Shown: positions 39,696-52,878, counted from the first letter of the stretch. The stretch: 64,000 nucleotides of DNA from Daucus carota subsp. sativus (GCF_001625215.2 NC_030385.2:43053598-43117597), one strand, 5' to 3'. Notes: a model not told the origin generated them from the letters alone. Translations and numbers: made by a program.

Positions 39696-39974
39696 ATGAA
39701 AAATTCCTTGTAATTAAACTAAACTCAAAGAAACACAAAAACTCTAATCAGCTGTTTGGCAAGTAATGCTTCGTGGCAAGATCATACATATTTTTAATAT
39801 TGTCCCTCCTCGTTTACAGCTCCGCTAATATCGCCGGCCAAACACGGCAGATGAAACACACAACTTAAATGTATTAACAAAAGTAAAACAACTGTTAGTA
39901 GGCTGTAATGAAATTTCAATAATCGAGGACCCCATTAGCTTTTCTTGTTTCCTTTCTTTTCTTCAACACTTTTA

Positions 39975-39999
39975 CTCTCTCTCTCTACTCTCTCTCTCC
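39975..39999 (+). promoter_or_regulatory. CT-rich tract in the syntaxin leader
   Basis: Repeated CTCTCT ending about 20 bases before the ATG. Plant core promoters and leaders often carry such pyrimidine patches. Function is inferred only. Confidence 0.4.
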
Positions 40000-40019
40000 A
40001 CAGGTGATTTTTGATCAAG

Positions 40020-43000
40020 ATGAACGACCTTCTTTCAGTAAGTTTCAATCTTTAGCAACCCCTTTTTGTTATTGCATCTATAGATTGATATTGTCTGTGT
40101 AATTCATGAAAGATGTTGAGTTTGGTGATTTTTAAGTCATAGATTGTGTCTTCATCTTTGGAATTTGATTTATAATGCTGATGATTGTTGTTGGAGTGGT
40201 GGGTGTTATAGGAAATTAGTAGAATATTGATCCTTTTAAGCTAAGCAATTAGTGATCAGTGATGCAAGTTAATATATATGTATGTATGTTGGTTTTGGGG
40301 GGGAGGGGGGGAGTCAGATTGGGGGGAGTCAGATTGATTGCTTGAAGATCTGAAAGAAAGTTAGGCATATTGGAGATATGGGTTTATTCTTGTATACCTT
40401 TTGTGTGTGTAACTTTGATGAAGAAAGTAAAGGGGATTATTTCCCTCCGGTGTTGGTTCAGAGGTTTGGGGGTTTGAATTGTTTTCATGTTTGTGAGCTT
40501 GATTCTGTGCTTTATTATAATTACGTGGAATTTGATAAAAAGTGTAATATATAATGCCAAAGGAATATAATTTTTGATGAAGACCTTTTCTTTGGTTCTG
40601 TTGGTCTGGAGAAAGGGTCATCATGGGTCTTATTCAGGTTGAAATTGAGTATTGACATTATCAGGTATTGTGTTGGTAAAATTGAGTCAAGCTCTGTGCC
40701 CTATTAGATATTTCCGCCCCTAATTTTTATGTTTTGTAACTTATTTTAAATTAGAGATTGTGCAGTTTATGATTTTATGTGTTATGTGTTTTTTTAGGAT
40801 TTCGTCACCGATTCCAGGAGTAAACCTTCCAGAGATGCTGATATTGAGATGGGCACTCGGCTTCCAGAGAGTAACTCAGATATGGGAATGGAAGCATTTA
40901 ACAAACAGGTACTGGGTGGGTAGGTTTTGGGTGGGTGGGGGTAAATTGAGGTGCCTATAAAACATGAAAAATTTGACAAATGCGATCATAGATTTGGAAC
41001 TTAGGTTTGTGTGCAAATTTTTAGTTCCTGAAATCTGAAGAATTCGATTTTATTTGTTGTTTTAATGGGTTGAGGTACCTATGGAACATGACAGGTTGCC
41101 GAGTGCGTTTGTAGATTTAGAACTTGGGACTGTATGCGAATTTTTAGTTACTGTTATTTGAAATCTGAAGAGTTAAATTTTAATTTTTGTTTCAATGAAT
41201 TGAAGAATTGCTGTGCTTCTCCAATGTATATCTACTTTTGACTTTGTTGCAGATACAAGAGGTGGATAGGCTAGTAGATAAGGTTGCTGGATTACTTCAG
41301 AAACTTAAGGTATTTGCATTTCTTAGATTGCGCCCTTTTGTTGTGTGATATAATAGTGAGGCAAGGCTTTGACAAGGGACACAAGATATGAATGATGAAT
41401 TGCATTTACGACGAATTTTATTGTGGGGATTCTTTTTCAGGAAATTAAGAGAATTTCACTATTAATATAGGGTATCCCACCATTTTCTCATGATAAAGTT
41501 AATAGCCTAGCTAGAGAGGCCCATAAATAACTTTTGATTTTGAAAGTTAAAAGAGAAGCTTCTCATAATCCCTATATAGCACACACAGAAAAACACAAGC
41601 ATTACTGAAAACAATCAAATGAATATTGAATTAGCTAAAACAGAGCTCCTTCAGCAGACATCATACCATACTTTTGGGGGCAAAATTTAAAACTCTTGAG
41701 ATAGAGAAGGAACCATGATACCTTTATATGTTATATATACCCAAAACTATATATGCATCCTATATAAGTTATAACTTATAAGGTTTCGTTCTGCTTCTTT
41801 GAGGAAGTTTTTGTGCTGAAGCTTTTCCGAATGTTTTTGAACTCTTCAGAGTGATTTCTTATTTTGTTAAGTGAAATAAGTATAGATTGTATGGTCATCT
41901 CTCCATGTATGCACGTAAGGAGTACATGGCTTCAGTTCCCTTCATGCCTTTATTGGGACTTTATACCAAAGATCTTACATACTTCTTTAGGCTGGGAGCT
42001 TGATCTTCTAATTACACTTTTTGCCGCTCAAATTGCTCAAGTGATGCAAGTACTTCTTTCATTATGTCTGTGCATCCTTTGGGCTTTGACTCCGAAATAA
42101 ATGCTCCACCTGGGGATTTAATTTGATTTTAGCTACTCGAAAAATCATGAGAGCATTGGTGCAAATTCTTCAACATAGTCTTTTAAGCAAACCCTTGTTT
42201 AGAGAGTAAGAGAGGTAGATATCATTGAGGCTGAAACTTTTCATAAGACTATTCTATCAAGTATCACCTTGTGCCCATTACTTTGGTGCTTATATCAGGT
42301 TCTTTTTGTGGTTTTTACATTGAAGCTTCACTACTGAAACTGGCAGTCTCTGACATGACACATATCCGAGTGCTAAACTCAGAATTTTTGAGAACTGGCA
42401 CGACCTAATCTGTATTTGGGGAGCATATAATTTACAACAAATAATTATACTTTGTTCGATATCATATCAAGATTTTAGCATGAATTTTTAGAGGGCTTAG
42501 CATACTACGGTCTTGTCCTTGAACTATACTGGAGTTCTATTATATACACAGTACACTCGTCTTTACATCAATCCTGTGGTGGATTTTTAACATCCTAAAT
42601 TTAGCTCATATGCGGTCTTTCAGTTGGTCAAATTGTCTAAATTTCAGTCAAAGGGTTTAACATGGAATAAGTGTCATATTTGAGTGTCCTAGTCAGGCAT
42701 GCATGATTGCCAAAAGTCAAGAGTTTAAGTAACATAGCATATGTGAGAATGTTCCGGTTCACCTTGTTAGCATCTCCTTCGTTCCAATATAGTTTCTTCA
42801 TCTGTGGAAAAGTGGGATGTGACCAGTTCATAAATGTAAGGGGATGTAGAAAACACTCTTGCAAGTTTAATTGCTGAAAACAATTAGTTAATATATACAT
42901 TAAGCTACAGCAAAGTTGGAGTAGAAAGACAAATCCAGTTCCTTTCTCCATATTCAATCTTCTCATGTGTTTTTTTTTTTTTTTTTTTGATAGGATGCTA

Positions 43001-45362
43001 ATGAGGAGTCAAAGTCTGTCACAAAAGCATCTTCCATGAAAGGTGAAATTCCTTATTCAATCTTTATGTTAAAAGCAGACAAGTTATGTTATAAAATGTT
43101 AATACTGCTATCCGCAAACGATTCTGATCGTGATAATCTGAAGTAGGATTGAGTAGACATGCTTCTTGCCTCATTAATAATTGGAATTGTTTATTCTCTA
43201 TAAATTTTAAATCAATACATTGGCATCACAATTCGATATGCTAAAGCTTTCGTAATCATTACTGGTTCACAGAGCTAAAAAAATTTGCTTTATGACATTC
43301 CATCATCATAACTAATATCAACTGTATTGCGTTGATCACAGGAATCAGGAAGCGGATGGAAAAAGATGTTGATGAGGTCGGGAAACTTGCACGGAATGTA
43401 AAAGCAAAAATAGAAGCATTAAATAAGGAGGTATGGGCTTTTCAGATGTTTCTTGATCATGATTTCGGACAGTGTTGATTTTAGTGCTTTCTCTTCAGAA
43501 CTTGGCCAATCGGCAAAAACCTGGTTGCGGAAAGGGTACAGGAGTTGACCGATCGAGGACAACCATGACAAAGTATGCTACTAACAATTATGAATCTCAT
43601 TTCAGTTTGTTATGCACATGTACTATAGCTTCAATTGCAGCTTTTTTATTTACTTTTCAGTGCTTTGACCAAGAAGTTCAGAGATATAATGATAGAGTTT
43701 CAGGTATGTTCATACTTGCTGTTATGTTGATATTAATTGCATCCCTGTGTTCAATTAATGTTACTGGATCATGTAAGTTACCAATGCTTATTTTATCAGA
43801 CATTGAGACAAAGGATTGATGATGAGTATCGTGAGGTCGTGGAAAGAAGAGTAATAACAGGTTTGATCACTTTGGTTTGCCAGCAATATTCAGATACTAT
43901 ATTTACTATTTGGACTTATCACCGATGTCTTAAGTGTTCCATCAAATTGTCAGTATGATTTCTAATTCGTATTCTCTTTGTGTGCCTTCATAAATTTGAA
44001 GTTACTGGAACCAGACCAGATGAAGAGGTTAGCTTCAAATCCAATGAAATTTGTAAATATTAGGCTCTATAAGTATAAACTAATAAGGAATTATTTATGA
44101 TTTCCCAGACGATTAGCAACCTTATAGAAACTGGCAATAGTGAACAAATATTCCAGAATGCTATGCAAGAAATGGGACGCGGACAGGTACTATATTTATT
44201 CATAATCCTTTGTAGAGTTTGTAATCATCTGTATCATGTACTGTTTAGACTCTAGAGTGGGCAGTTGGGTGTTTGTTTGATTTTTATATGCCCCACATCT
44301 TGGACAATTGTCTTTATTGTGAATCATATAATATTATAAATTAGGAAACACTGATAGACTACAGAAGCTTTTGATAGGCTAAGTGCTGGAATAATATAGA
44401 GTGGCATTAGGATCTCACTTTTTAATGTTGGGACAAAACAGGTCTTAGACATGAATACAATTTACCACTATGTAATGCACAAGGCCACTTGGTAAAAGAC
44501 ATTTAAAGTAACCTGCGTTGTTAAACTAGAAAGATTCAAATTTTTATCAAATCACAGTTTAGGATGTAGAACAATCTTGTGTTTGACAAGGATTCAATTA
44601 TCTCAGAGTATTCATGTATCGTATATCTTTACTGTGACAAAGCCAATTATATAACTTTTAACTTATTATAATCAATTTACAAGTTCAGCTCTTTTGGGAT
44701 TTAAAATTCATACGTTGAGAGATGTATGAAATCCAGCACACTTGTAGAATGGGGACGAATTTCTATCATTTAGTCTATGCATCTTCTATATAATATCTTC
44801 TATGTCTGAAGTTACTTTTTGCATCCTGGGGAGTGTTGTCTCAGGTGCTAAATACATTAGAAGAAATCCAGGAGAGACATGATGCTGTGAGGGAAATCGA
44901 GAAAAAGCTTCTTGACCTGCATCAGGTACTATTTGAATTTAGTTATACATCATACTATATATATTAATACATAAATAGAGATCTTATTGGGGAAATCAAC
45001 TTGATTAAAACTTCTCCTTGGCATATGCCAGATTTATCTTGATATGGCGGTCCTGGTTGAGGCCCAAGGAGATCTGTTAGATAACATTGAAAGCCAGGTT
45101 TGTTTCTCTCAACTTGTTCTACATATACACCTAATTGTAGCAGCGCAACATACCTTTCTACGGGTTGTGCGTTAACCGGAATCTTGTTCAGGTCTCGAAT
45201 GCAGTCGACCATGTCCAATCAGGGACAACTGCACTTCAGAAAGCAAAGAAACTTCAGAGGAACTCTCGAAAATGGATGTGCATTGCCATCATTATTCTTT
45301 TAATAATAATCACAATTATAGTTGTTGGAGTGCTCAAACCTTGGAAGAAAAACGGTGCTTGA
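40020..45362 (+). CDS. SYP132: Syntaxin, SYP13 type (SYP132-like Qa-SNARE)
   Basis: A Qa-SNARE of the plasma membrane that forms the SNARE complex for secretory vesicle fusion. Thirteen exons join in frame: 40020-40037, 40798-40908, 41253-41309, 42994-43042, 43342-43430, 43499-43572, 43661-43703, 43800-43860, 44002-44027, 44109-44186, 44845-44925, 45032-45097 and 45192-45362, giving 307 residues (SYP132 is about this size). Seen: N-terminus MNDLLS; the Habc helical region with [20 protein letters not shown]; linker [24 protein letters not shown] helix from [20 protein letters not shown] to [14 protein letters not shown] with the zero-layer Gln at about 241 (LVEAQGD); a C-terminal membrane anchor (about 279-299); and the short tail KPWKKNGA. 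The first exon encodes six residues only. An extra copy of the last exon lies at 48914-49081. Confidence 0.93.
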
Positions 45363-48300
45363 GTCTTCGGTCCCCCCTCTTTAAGTTTCTCGGTCTACGT
45401 GTGCGCTAGCCTTATAGTGAGTCGGAAAATAGTTTACCATTGGATATATACGCACATCATTAAGTCTTCCCGTCATATTTAACTGCAACTATTTTACGAT
45501 TTCTTTGGTATATGACCGCATTATGATTTTTTATGATTTTATTTTATTTTTTGCGTGTAAAGTTTGATAATTTTCGTGGTCTTTCTGGTGTTGGTGTTGG
45601 TGTTCGAGTCTGAACACAAAAACAAAGAAACCAGTACATTATTGTGGATATTATTGAGTTTTAATACTAGCAATTTTCTGTTTATTAGTGTCTAAGTGTG
45701 TTACAAGACGAGACCGATTAATGTTCTATTTTCTAAATATGATTTTATTTAATATAATATCTCAAATGCATATTTTTTTTGGTTAGACGTGTATAGCAAA
45801 AAGTGAAATTCTTAGGTAGGTGCTAGATAGCCAGGATTTTCCCAAGTTATGCTAGTCTTCCTCAAGTTATGCTACAGCCTTCCTTTAGTTCAATACTAAG
45901 TTTTGATACACTAATATATATGAATCTTGTTTTAGTAATCAAAATTATTTCCTTTCATTTCCTTGTCTTTCACGGATATCTATTTATATTCTCATTTTAT
46001 AATTTTCAGTTTAAAATCTATAATAATAATACTTCTTAATACATCAGACTACTTTTTAAAAATGTAAATTACTCTATTCTGGCAAAAAGGAGAAGCTACA
46101 CAAGAAATTAATAGATCATATATTGAATGTTAATTTTTTAAATATTGCAATGGATTGTTAATTTTGTGAAACACTACTCATGGTTTATTATATAGATTTA
46201 AGTTGCACATAATATAAAAATGTTCTGGTCTCTATTTTATTATTCAGTCATTTTTCATTTTTTTTTCAATTTGTGTATGAGAATCCCGGTGCTTTCTTAA
46301 ATTTATTAACATATATAGACTTTAAATTAATTTACAAATCTTACAATTTATAAATTCTATGCTGTTTTTGAAGGTGTTTAGATGTTTTGAAGATATTAAA
46401 TTAATTTTTGATACTTTTTGGCACACTATGTATTCCCAAAAGAAAATATGACCTGTATTCTTTCTTGATATTAATTTGGTACAATATGAGTATGCACGGT
46501 GTTGGCATATATGTGATATGTATCTAAGAAGATTTAAGATAGGTAAATAAAATATTAAGCTCATCACCTTATAAAATTAGTTAACAAATATTATATACCC
46601 AATTTTTGAAATAGTAGTATGATACTTATATTGACGTTGAATAAAATAGATATTAAAAGATTTTTGCAATTAAATAAATATTTAAAATTTTAAATTGCAT
46701 ATCATAATAGTTAAAAAAAATATTAAGCTCTTGGTTAGATATATTTAAAATTTTAATTCAATTTATAAAGTATCTGGATATTCAACAAAGTTTTATAAAA
46801 TCCCTACTAAATATTACATTTGTTTATAAATTAAATAAATTTTATAAAATATGTAAATTTGGAGACGTGTTATGTATGATGTCTCTTTTTATTTAACTCG
46901 GCATCAGTGTTTTTGATAAAGATATATTTTTATATATTATGTTTATAATCCTCAAAAGGAAAATGAGTGTTCGGTTGTCAAAAAATAAATTAAAAATTAT
47001 TCTTCTGTTTTTAAAGTATTATGACCCCACTACTAAAATCATAATTTGTTATCATTATTTGAGGAAAATGTAGCAAAACTTTACACTCTAATAGACATTT
47101 ATACATATATAATTATTAGAGTAAATCTTTTTAAAATAAATAATATGTGATGTCGTAAACCCTTTATATTATAACATACATAATGTTTATAATAGAACAT
47201 CTCCAAAAATAAATAATCTTCAAAATCATAAATTCTTTTAATTGATAAAATTTGTGTACCGAGATCAATATTAAAATTTAATAACTAATCTATGTTAATA
47301 TTAATTTTAATGTTTTATTTAAAATTTAGTATTAAACCTTCAAATTTCGTGTAAAATATTTATCTAATATATACATGATTCGTTCAAATTTTTTTAAAAT
47401 AGAATTATTATTGATATTATATTTAATTCATCTTAATGATATTTTTATATTATTAATTAAAATTTAATTAATTTAGCTAATGTTATTAATTCATATTTGT
47501 TGCTTAATCCAAAATGTTGATACAAGTAAATATTATTTCCTCTGTCCCTCTTATTTCCTTAAAAGTAAATATCAAATTTTTATTAAGGAGATTTTTTTAA
47601 AAAGAAAATAGGTTACAGAACTATATTTTCTCATTAGAATGCGGGTCAAACTCTCGTCCTAAGATAAACTGAGAGAGTTGTATGTAATTTACAAATGATT
47701 TATATAATGAGTATAATTATATAAAAATAATTATTTTTGTTAGAAACATATAAATCTCTCACAAATTAACTCACTATAGCTATAAATTTATCCTATTCAA
47801 AGAGGTTGTAGAAGAATTTTAAGAATTGCGGTCCTTTTTATTTTAAGAATCTTTTATCTCCTTATTTGCCTGAGTTGTATATTCCTTTCAATTCTCTCCT
47901 ATCACATTTCATTTTAAAAGAAAATTGTGAGTTAATAGACAAATATTTCTAAGAGGTAAAAGGAAGGATGTTGTTTCAATTACATGAGAATGTGTAGAAT
48001 ATTTTAGTAGGGAAAAAAAGTATGTATAGAATAATCTAAATACTAATATGATAATCCATTTCATCATATTTTTCACGTTACTTCTATTTCCATGCATTTG
48101 TGTTGGAAAATTTTTTGAGTTTGCCACAGATAATTAGAAACTATGGGCAAAAGTCAAATAGAATGGCCGGATGAAATTTATGTGCCCAATAGTTTATCTA
48201 TTATTCTTGTTTTAAATAGTAATTATTTTTGTTAAAATTTTCTAGAAATTACATAAATTATATAATTTAATAAGTGGACATAAATTTTTACTGATCGACA

Positions 48301-48913
48301 CGCACTTTAATATTTTATAATATATAGTTTTATGATATTTTTTTAAAATTTTCTTATTCTGAACAGAAATATAATATTCAAACTTTATTCCCAAAAAAAA
48401 TAATCATAAAATTAGGTAATAGAACCCTACTTTACCGTAACATTTAAAATCCGTGTTCGCGTTCCGTCCCATGTTACCATCTATATATAACTCAACGGGG
48501 ACTTCCGTCCCATGTTACCATCTATATATAACTCAACGGGGACGAGTATCGGGGACGAGTATCATATATGCATGTTAACACATCAATGCTACACAAGTTT
48601 AGAATGAAATTTGGATACATAGTTTTAATGAATAAATAATTTCAAACAAAATTACATACCTCGTATCATGATACTTAGAAATAGCAGCAGGAACAGTAAA
48701 TGGGTGTGCCATGCAATTTCAATTGAAACAATAAATCTTCTCTTTTGTGGATAAAAAATAAATGCACAATTACATAATATATTTTCTTTTCTCTGTTGAA
48801 GGTGCGTAAATATATATCCAATTTTTTTTTTATCAAATGTACGCATATCATAGATGCGCAAAGTTGCATCTACCTGATTAAAAAAAAAGAACTCTCTTTT
48901 TTCTAACTTGTAG
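45363..48913. other. AT-rich spacer between two terminal syntaxin exons
   Basis: 3.5 kb with no other syntaxin exon recognisable and no convincing gene. A short tandem repeat lies at 48462-48560. A decayed Stowaway-like segment may lie around 47540-47880, but its ends could not be fixed. Confidence 0.5.
48462..48560. repeat. Short tandem repeats (41 bp x2, then 13 bp x2)
   Basis: TTCCGTCCCATGTTACCATC starts at 48462 and 48503, each unit ending CAACGGGGAC. It is followed by GAGTATCGGGGAC and a partial second copy. Confidence 0.9.
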
Positions 48914-49081
48914 GTGGCAAATGCTGTAGACCATGTGCAATGGGGAACTGATGCTCTCAACACTGCCAAGAGCTTGCAGAAGAAATCCAGAAAATGTATG
49001 ATGATTGCCATCATCCTCCTCCTCGTCATCGCCCTCATCGTCGTACTTTCCATAATGAAACCATGGAAGAAAGGAAAGTAA
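48914..49081 (+). pseudogene. Orphan syntaxin terminal exon (remnant, or alternative last exon)
   Basis: An exon-like frame follows the acceptor AACTTGTAG. It encodes VANAVDHVQWGTDALNTAKS, then a basic patch, a membrane anchor (MMIAIILLLVIALIVVLSI) and MKPWKKGK before a stop. This equals exon 13 of the upstream gene (45192-45362) in position, phase 0 start, length (55 against 56 residues) and design, with many residue changes but no disruption. Its other exons were not found in the 3.5 kb upstream. Either a tandem paralogue lost its first twelve exons, or the exon is used as an alternative 3' exon of the SYP gene, giving a different anchor. Typed as pseudogene only because it cannot act alone. 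Confidence 0.75.
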
Positions 49082-49921
49082 AGCCAATTCTGGACAAATA
49101 TACAAACTCCAACCGGTACTAATCATTTATAGACTCCAACATTATAGAGTTTATGTTCTGAATAAGCAGCCTCATTGTTGCAACTACTGCATTACAGCTT
49201 TCCTGTCGTGTTTTCACAGGAAAAATACTTCTTCTGGTATTTATTTTATTTGTTGTGCATGATGACTGTTATCAGTCGATGTAATACAGGATCTTATACC
49301 ATGTAAATCGCAATACTATCATTGTTATTTGTTAGTTACGGTGTTCGATAATGGCCTTGCTTCTTTTTATACTTCATTTGACAAATTTTTGTGTGAAGGT
49401 TGATGCATTTTGGCTGAGGTGCATGTGCCTTTTGAGGTAAGAATTATTTTCAACTTTTTTACATTGTTTGTGGAGGTCTGAGGACGCAGGGTAGAAATTG
49501 TTTAACAATTCCTCTAACAGCTTAAGGTTTTAGATTGACGGGTTACTTAACATGGTAAGACTTCCGAGGGAAATAGAAAAACATTAAGATTATGAATATG
49601 TGCTAGGGCGCTCCATTGAACTAGTTTAGTTTGGTGTCTTGTTTGATTGTCGTTTATTATGTTTTTCTTAGTTCTGATTCAACTGTCATTATTTTCAAGA
49701 TCAGGGCGTCTACAGAAGTGCTGGATCCTCGATTGCAGCATTTCTCTGGTAAAGTTCTGCATTTTACATTGCAAGCTATGCAAAGAGTTGAGATTGAAAT
49801 ATTTATCAAAGCATCAAATTTAAGGTAATCCCTCTTGAATTTTGTTAATGTACACAAGTGAGGAAAAGAACATATAATAAATGATCCTGGTAAACTACTG
49901 GAACTTACAAGTCTGATCACA
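49082..49921. other. 3' flanks of the syntaxin exon and of the first DUF868 gene
   Basis: No gene seen. The stretch near 49765-49830 (GCAAGCTATGCAAAGAGTTG) recurs at about 51780-51840 downstream of the second DUF868 gene, marking the end of the tandem duplication unit. Confidence 0.6.
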
Positions 49922-50821
49922 CTACTCAACCTTCCAAGCATAAAGAAAAAGGCTAAATTGAGTCTCTTTCGACTGCCCCACTGTAGAGTAATACATGCTT
50001 TCACCGCTGCAGTCACTGCCATTTCCATGGACGCTACTACTGTCGTCCTTGTCACACTCTGATTCGGTCACACAAGGCTTGAATATGAACAATCCATGAT
50101 TAGACCCCGGGTCACAAAATAACCATCCATAGACATCCCAAAAAACCTGAACTGCCTGCTTATTTATTGTGATGGTCTCGTTTCCCCTAAATTTCCACTG
50201 CAAGTTCTTGATGTTGATCTGCACAATCCCATCAACACTAATCCACATTTCAGGATCTTTAGGCCCGGATGTTGAGCTTTCTACAACGATGTCGTGTTCT
50301 TTGGTTCTGTGATCAAAGGATGCCCGCGTTGAAAAACTCTTCTTCCCAAAGACATGTTCTTTTTTGTAAATCAGAAATGCATCAAATAAAGCAGGCCTAG
50401 ATTTCGTCTTCTTATATGCCTTTTTCTTTAAATCCCCTAACAATAATGCCACCTCTCCATCAGAAACTAATGCTACATAATAATCTGACCAAGGCTCAGG
50501 ACTTCCAGAAAATCTAGCAGCCCGAAAATCCCAAAATGCTTCCAACTGGTAACCATCTACCTGGAAAGATTTGTACCCTTTCCGCGACCAAAAGTGCCAA
50601 GGCTTTAAGTCTACTTTAAAAGTATGATGTTGATTACTTTCCATACTATCGACGGACATGATTAAGGAATAGTTCATCATGTTCTTGGTCCATAAAACGG
50701 TTATGCTTCGCCAGCATCCTCCAATATGAGACTGGTAAACGCAAGTTACACTGCTCTGTGCACTTTTATGTGATCCAGCATCAGCTGTTAGCTTTTGTGC
50801 TAGAGGTGGAGAAGACGCCAT
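49922..50821 (-). CDS. DUF868 family protein, copy 1
   Basis: An uninterrupted single-exon frame of 299 residues belonging to the plant-specific DUF868 family (molecular function unknown). Family features seen: SSVTCVYQSHIGGCWRSITV near the start; DLKPWHFWSRKGYKSF; WDFRAARFSGSPEPWSDYYV; the basic stretch DLKKKAYKKTKSRPA; KEHVFGKKSFSTRA; MWISVDGIVQINIKNLQWKF; RGNETI; and QVFWDVYGWLFCDPGSNHGL with a C-terminal SLFLYAWKVE. There is no signal peptide or membrane helix. The start is the first ATG. It is closely similar along its whole length to the gene at 51979-52878, so the two arose by tandem duplication. Single-exon structure is normal for the family. Confidence 0.92.
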   Translation of the reverse strand: MASSPPLAQKLTADAGSHKSAQSSVTCVYQSHIGGCWRSITVLWTKNMMNYSLIMSVDSMESNQHHTFKVDLKPWHFWSRKGYKSFQVDGYQLEAFWDFRAARFSGSPEPWSDYYVALVSDGEVALLLGDLKKKAYKKTKSRPALFDAFLIYKKEHVFGKKSFSTRASFDHRTKEHDIVVESSTSGPKDPEMWISVDGIVQINIKNLQWKFRGNETITINKQAVQVFWDVYGWLFCDPGSNHGLFIFKPCVTESECDKDDSSSVHGNGSDCSGESMYYSTVGQSKETQFSLFLYAWKVE

Positions 50822-51978
50822 TACAAAGATTTGCCTTTTGATCCGTTATATACATGGAAAAGATTTCCCAATTTCACATTTCTATACAACATTCTCATCT
50901 TACATCATGAGAAAATAAACGAGTTGCAAAAAGCAATCACCTTGCACAAACAACTTTTTCGTAAACCTTATTAATCTAAAAGGCCTCTTGCTGTCGAATC
51001 AATAAGCTCTTTATTCGCGCAGAAGCTGGTACACCTGTGAATGATTAAAATCGATGATTCAGGTTTCCAGAAACAAGCTGAGCTAGGATAAAAATAATTT
51101 GACAGAGATTTGGTGTAGAATTTTTTGGACAAAGAAACAGGGAAGTTTAGACATGAGAGTAAGTTTGCGGAGGAAATATCTCAAGCTTGAGGTTGTGGAA
51201 CAAAGAATTCCACATTATGAGGGCCTATATTTAGTCACATTATTATCCAAATTATGGACTTCATTTTATGTTGTGAACACATATCTTTCAATAATAAAAT
51301 TTAGACAGACTCATTTGTAGTATGTAACTGTCATTTTTCGACAAGTTGTGCAGTATTGCTCTGATCTGATGACTGATCAGAGGCAGAACAGTGAAGATAA
51401 CATGGATCTTGTTATCTACAAAGAAGAAAGATTGAAGTTTTCATATAGAATCATAGAACTCGAGGCAAATGACAAGAATGAATGATAATGCAGGCAAGAT
51501 TTTATTCGACAGGGTTTCAAAGAGCTAACAAGATAACCTGCAATTCTGCAACATATTGAGGACCATAAAAATGTCAGAGTTGCACAATCCTGAGAGGCTG
51601 AAAAATAAGTTTCTGAATTCATATTGCACCTAAACATCTAAAAGACGCGATATCTGATTATTCACCATATTGACACGGTAGAATTTATGTTATGGCTGAG
51701 CAGAGTCATCATTCAGATCGGCTTTTCAAGCTACTTCCCAGTTATTTATTGTTTATAGAAATGATATTATATTTTATTTTGCAAGCTATGCAAAGAGTTG
51801 GTATTAAAGCTTTGATCGGAGCATCAGATTTGAGATAACACCGGCTTTTGTTAAGCTCTGATCATGAGAAAGGAAATGCAAAATATGCTAGCAAGCCAAA
51901 CAGAATAACCACAATCAACAATGTGCACAAATCAGAAGCCATTAATACTCAATGCAATTGAATTTATAATTCTTGTCA
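50822..51978. repeat. Spacer between tandem DUF868 genes, partly duplicated
   Basis: The segment around 51170-51320 (CTTGAGGTTGTGG, GAGGGCCTATA, TAGTCACATTATTATCCA) matches 53240-53390 upstream of the second gene, so the duplication unit of about 2 kb includes the upstream flank. No other gene. Confidence 0.75.
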
Positions 51979-52878
51979 CTATTCAACTTTCCAAGCATAA
52001 AGAAAAAGGCAAAATTGTGTTTCTTTTGAATGTCCTACGGTAGAGTAATACATGCTATCCCCGCTGCAATCACTGCCATTACCGTGAGCACTACCATTGG
52101 CATCTTTGTCGCCCTCGTGTTCTGTTACAGAAGGCTTGAATATAAACAATCCGTGATTAGACCCCGGGTCACAAAATAACCATCCATAGACATCCCAATA
52201 AACCTGAACTGCCTGCTTATTTATTGTGATGGTCTCGTTTCCCCTGAACTTCCATTGCAAGTTCTTGATATTGACAAGCACGATCCCATCAACACTGATC
52301 CACATTTCAGGATCTTTAGGCCCCGATGTTGAGCCTTCAACGACAATGTCATGTTCCTTTGCTGTCTGATCAAATGCTGCTCGTGTTGCAAAATTCTTCT
52401 TACCGAACACATGTTCCTTTTTGTAAAACAGAAATGCATCATGTAAAGCAGGCCTTGATTTAGTCTTCTTATAAGCCTTCTTCTTCAAATCCCCTAATAA
52501 TAACACCACCTCTTCCTCTGAAACTATTGCTACATAATAATCTGAGAAAGGCTCAGGACTTCCAGAAAATCTAGCAGACCGAAAATCCCAATATGCATCC
52601 ACCTGGTAACCGTCTACGTTAATAGATTTGTACCCTTTCCTCGACCAAAAATGCCAAGGCTTTAATTCAACTTTGCAGGTTTGATGGTGATCAGTTTCCA
52701 TACTATCCACAGACATGATTAACGAATAGTTCATCATGTTCTTGGTCCATAAAACAGTAATGCTTCGCCAACAACCTCCAATATACGCCTGGTAAACGCA
52801 AGTTACACTGCTCTGTGCATTCTTATTTGTTGCAGGATCAGCTGCTAGTTTTTGCACTAGAGGTGGGGAAGACGTCAT
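51979..52878 (-). CDS. DUF868 family protein, copy 2
   Basis: A single-exon frame of 299 residues, the same length as its neighbour and collinear with it without gaps. The same family blocks are present (GGCWRSITVLWTKNMMNYSL, KPWHFWSRKGYKSINVDGY, YWDFRSARFSGSPEPFSDYY, VQVYWDVYGWLFCDPGSNHG). Differences are scattered and mostly conservative (for example VFWDVY against VYWDVY), with more change in the acidic segment before the last 30 residues. Both copies look intact. Function unknown. Confidence 0.92.
   Translation of the reverse strand: MTSSPPLVQKLAADPATNKNAQSSVTCVYQAYIGGCWRSITVLWTKNMMNYSLIMSVDSMETDHHQTCKVELKPWHFWSRKGYKSINVDGYQVDAYWDFRSARFSGSPEPFSDYYVAIVSEEEVVLLLGDLKKKAYKKTKSRPALHDAFLFYKKEHVFGKKNFATRAAFDQTAKEHDIVVEGSTSGPKDPEMWISVDGIVLVNIKNLQWKFRGNETITINKQAVQVYWDVYGWLFCDPGSNHGLFIFKPSVTEHEGDKDANGSAHGNGSDCSGDSMYYSTVGHSKETQFCLFLYAWKVE

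Larger units (their letters stand above)
38981..40019. other. Upstream region of the syntaxin gene
   Basis: AT-rich, with a MITE at 39550-39695 and a CT-rich tract directly upstream of the start codon. No other gene seen. Confidence 0.5.

Noticed and set aside
48652-49053. Minus-strand 133-codon frame
   Set aside because: Overlaps and is antisense to the orphan syntaxin exon, whose sense reading matches a known family.
50840-50860. TATATA motif upstream of DUF868 copy 1 (and a similar one at 52903-52914 for copy 2)
   Set aside because: Only about 25-35 bases from the ATG, leaving no room for a normal leader, so not called as a TATA box.
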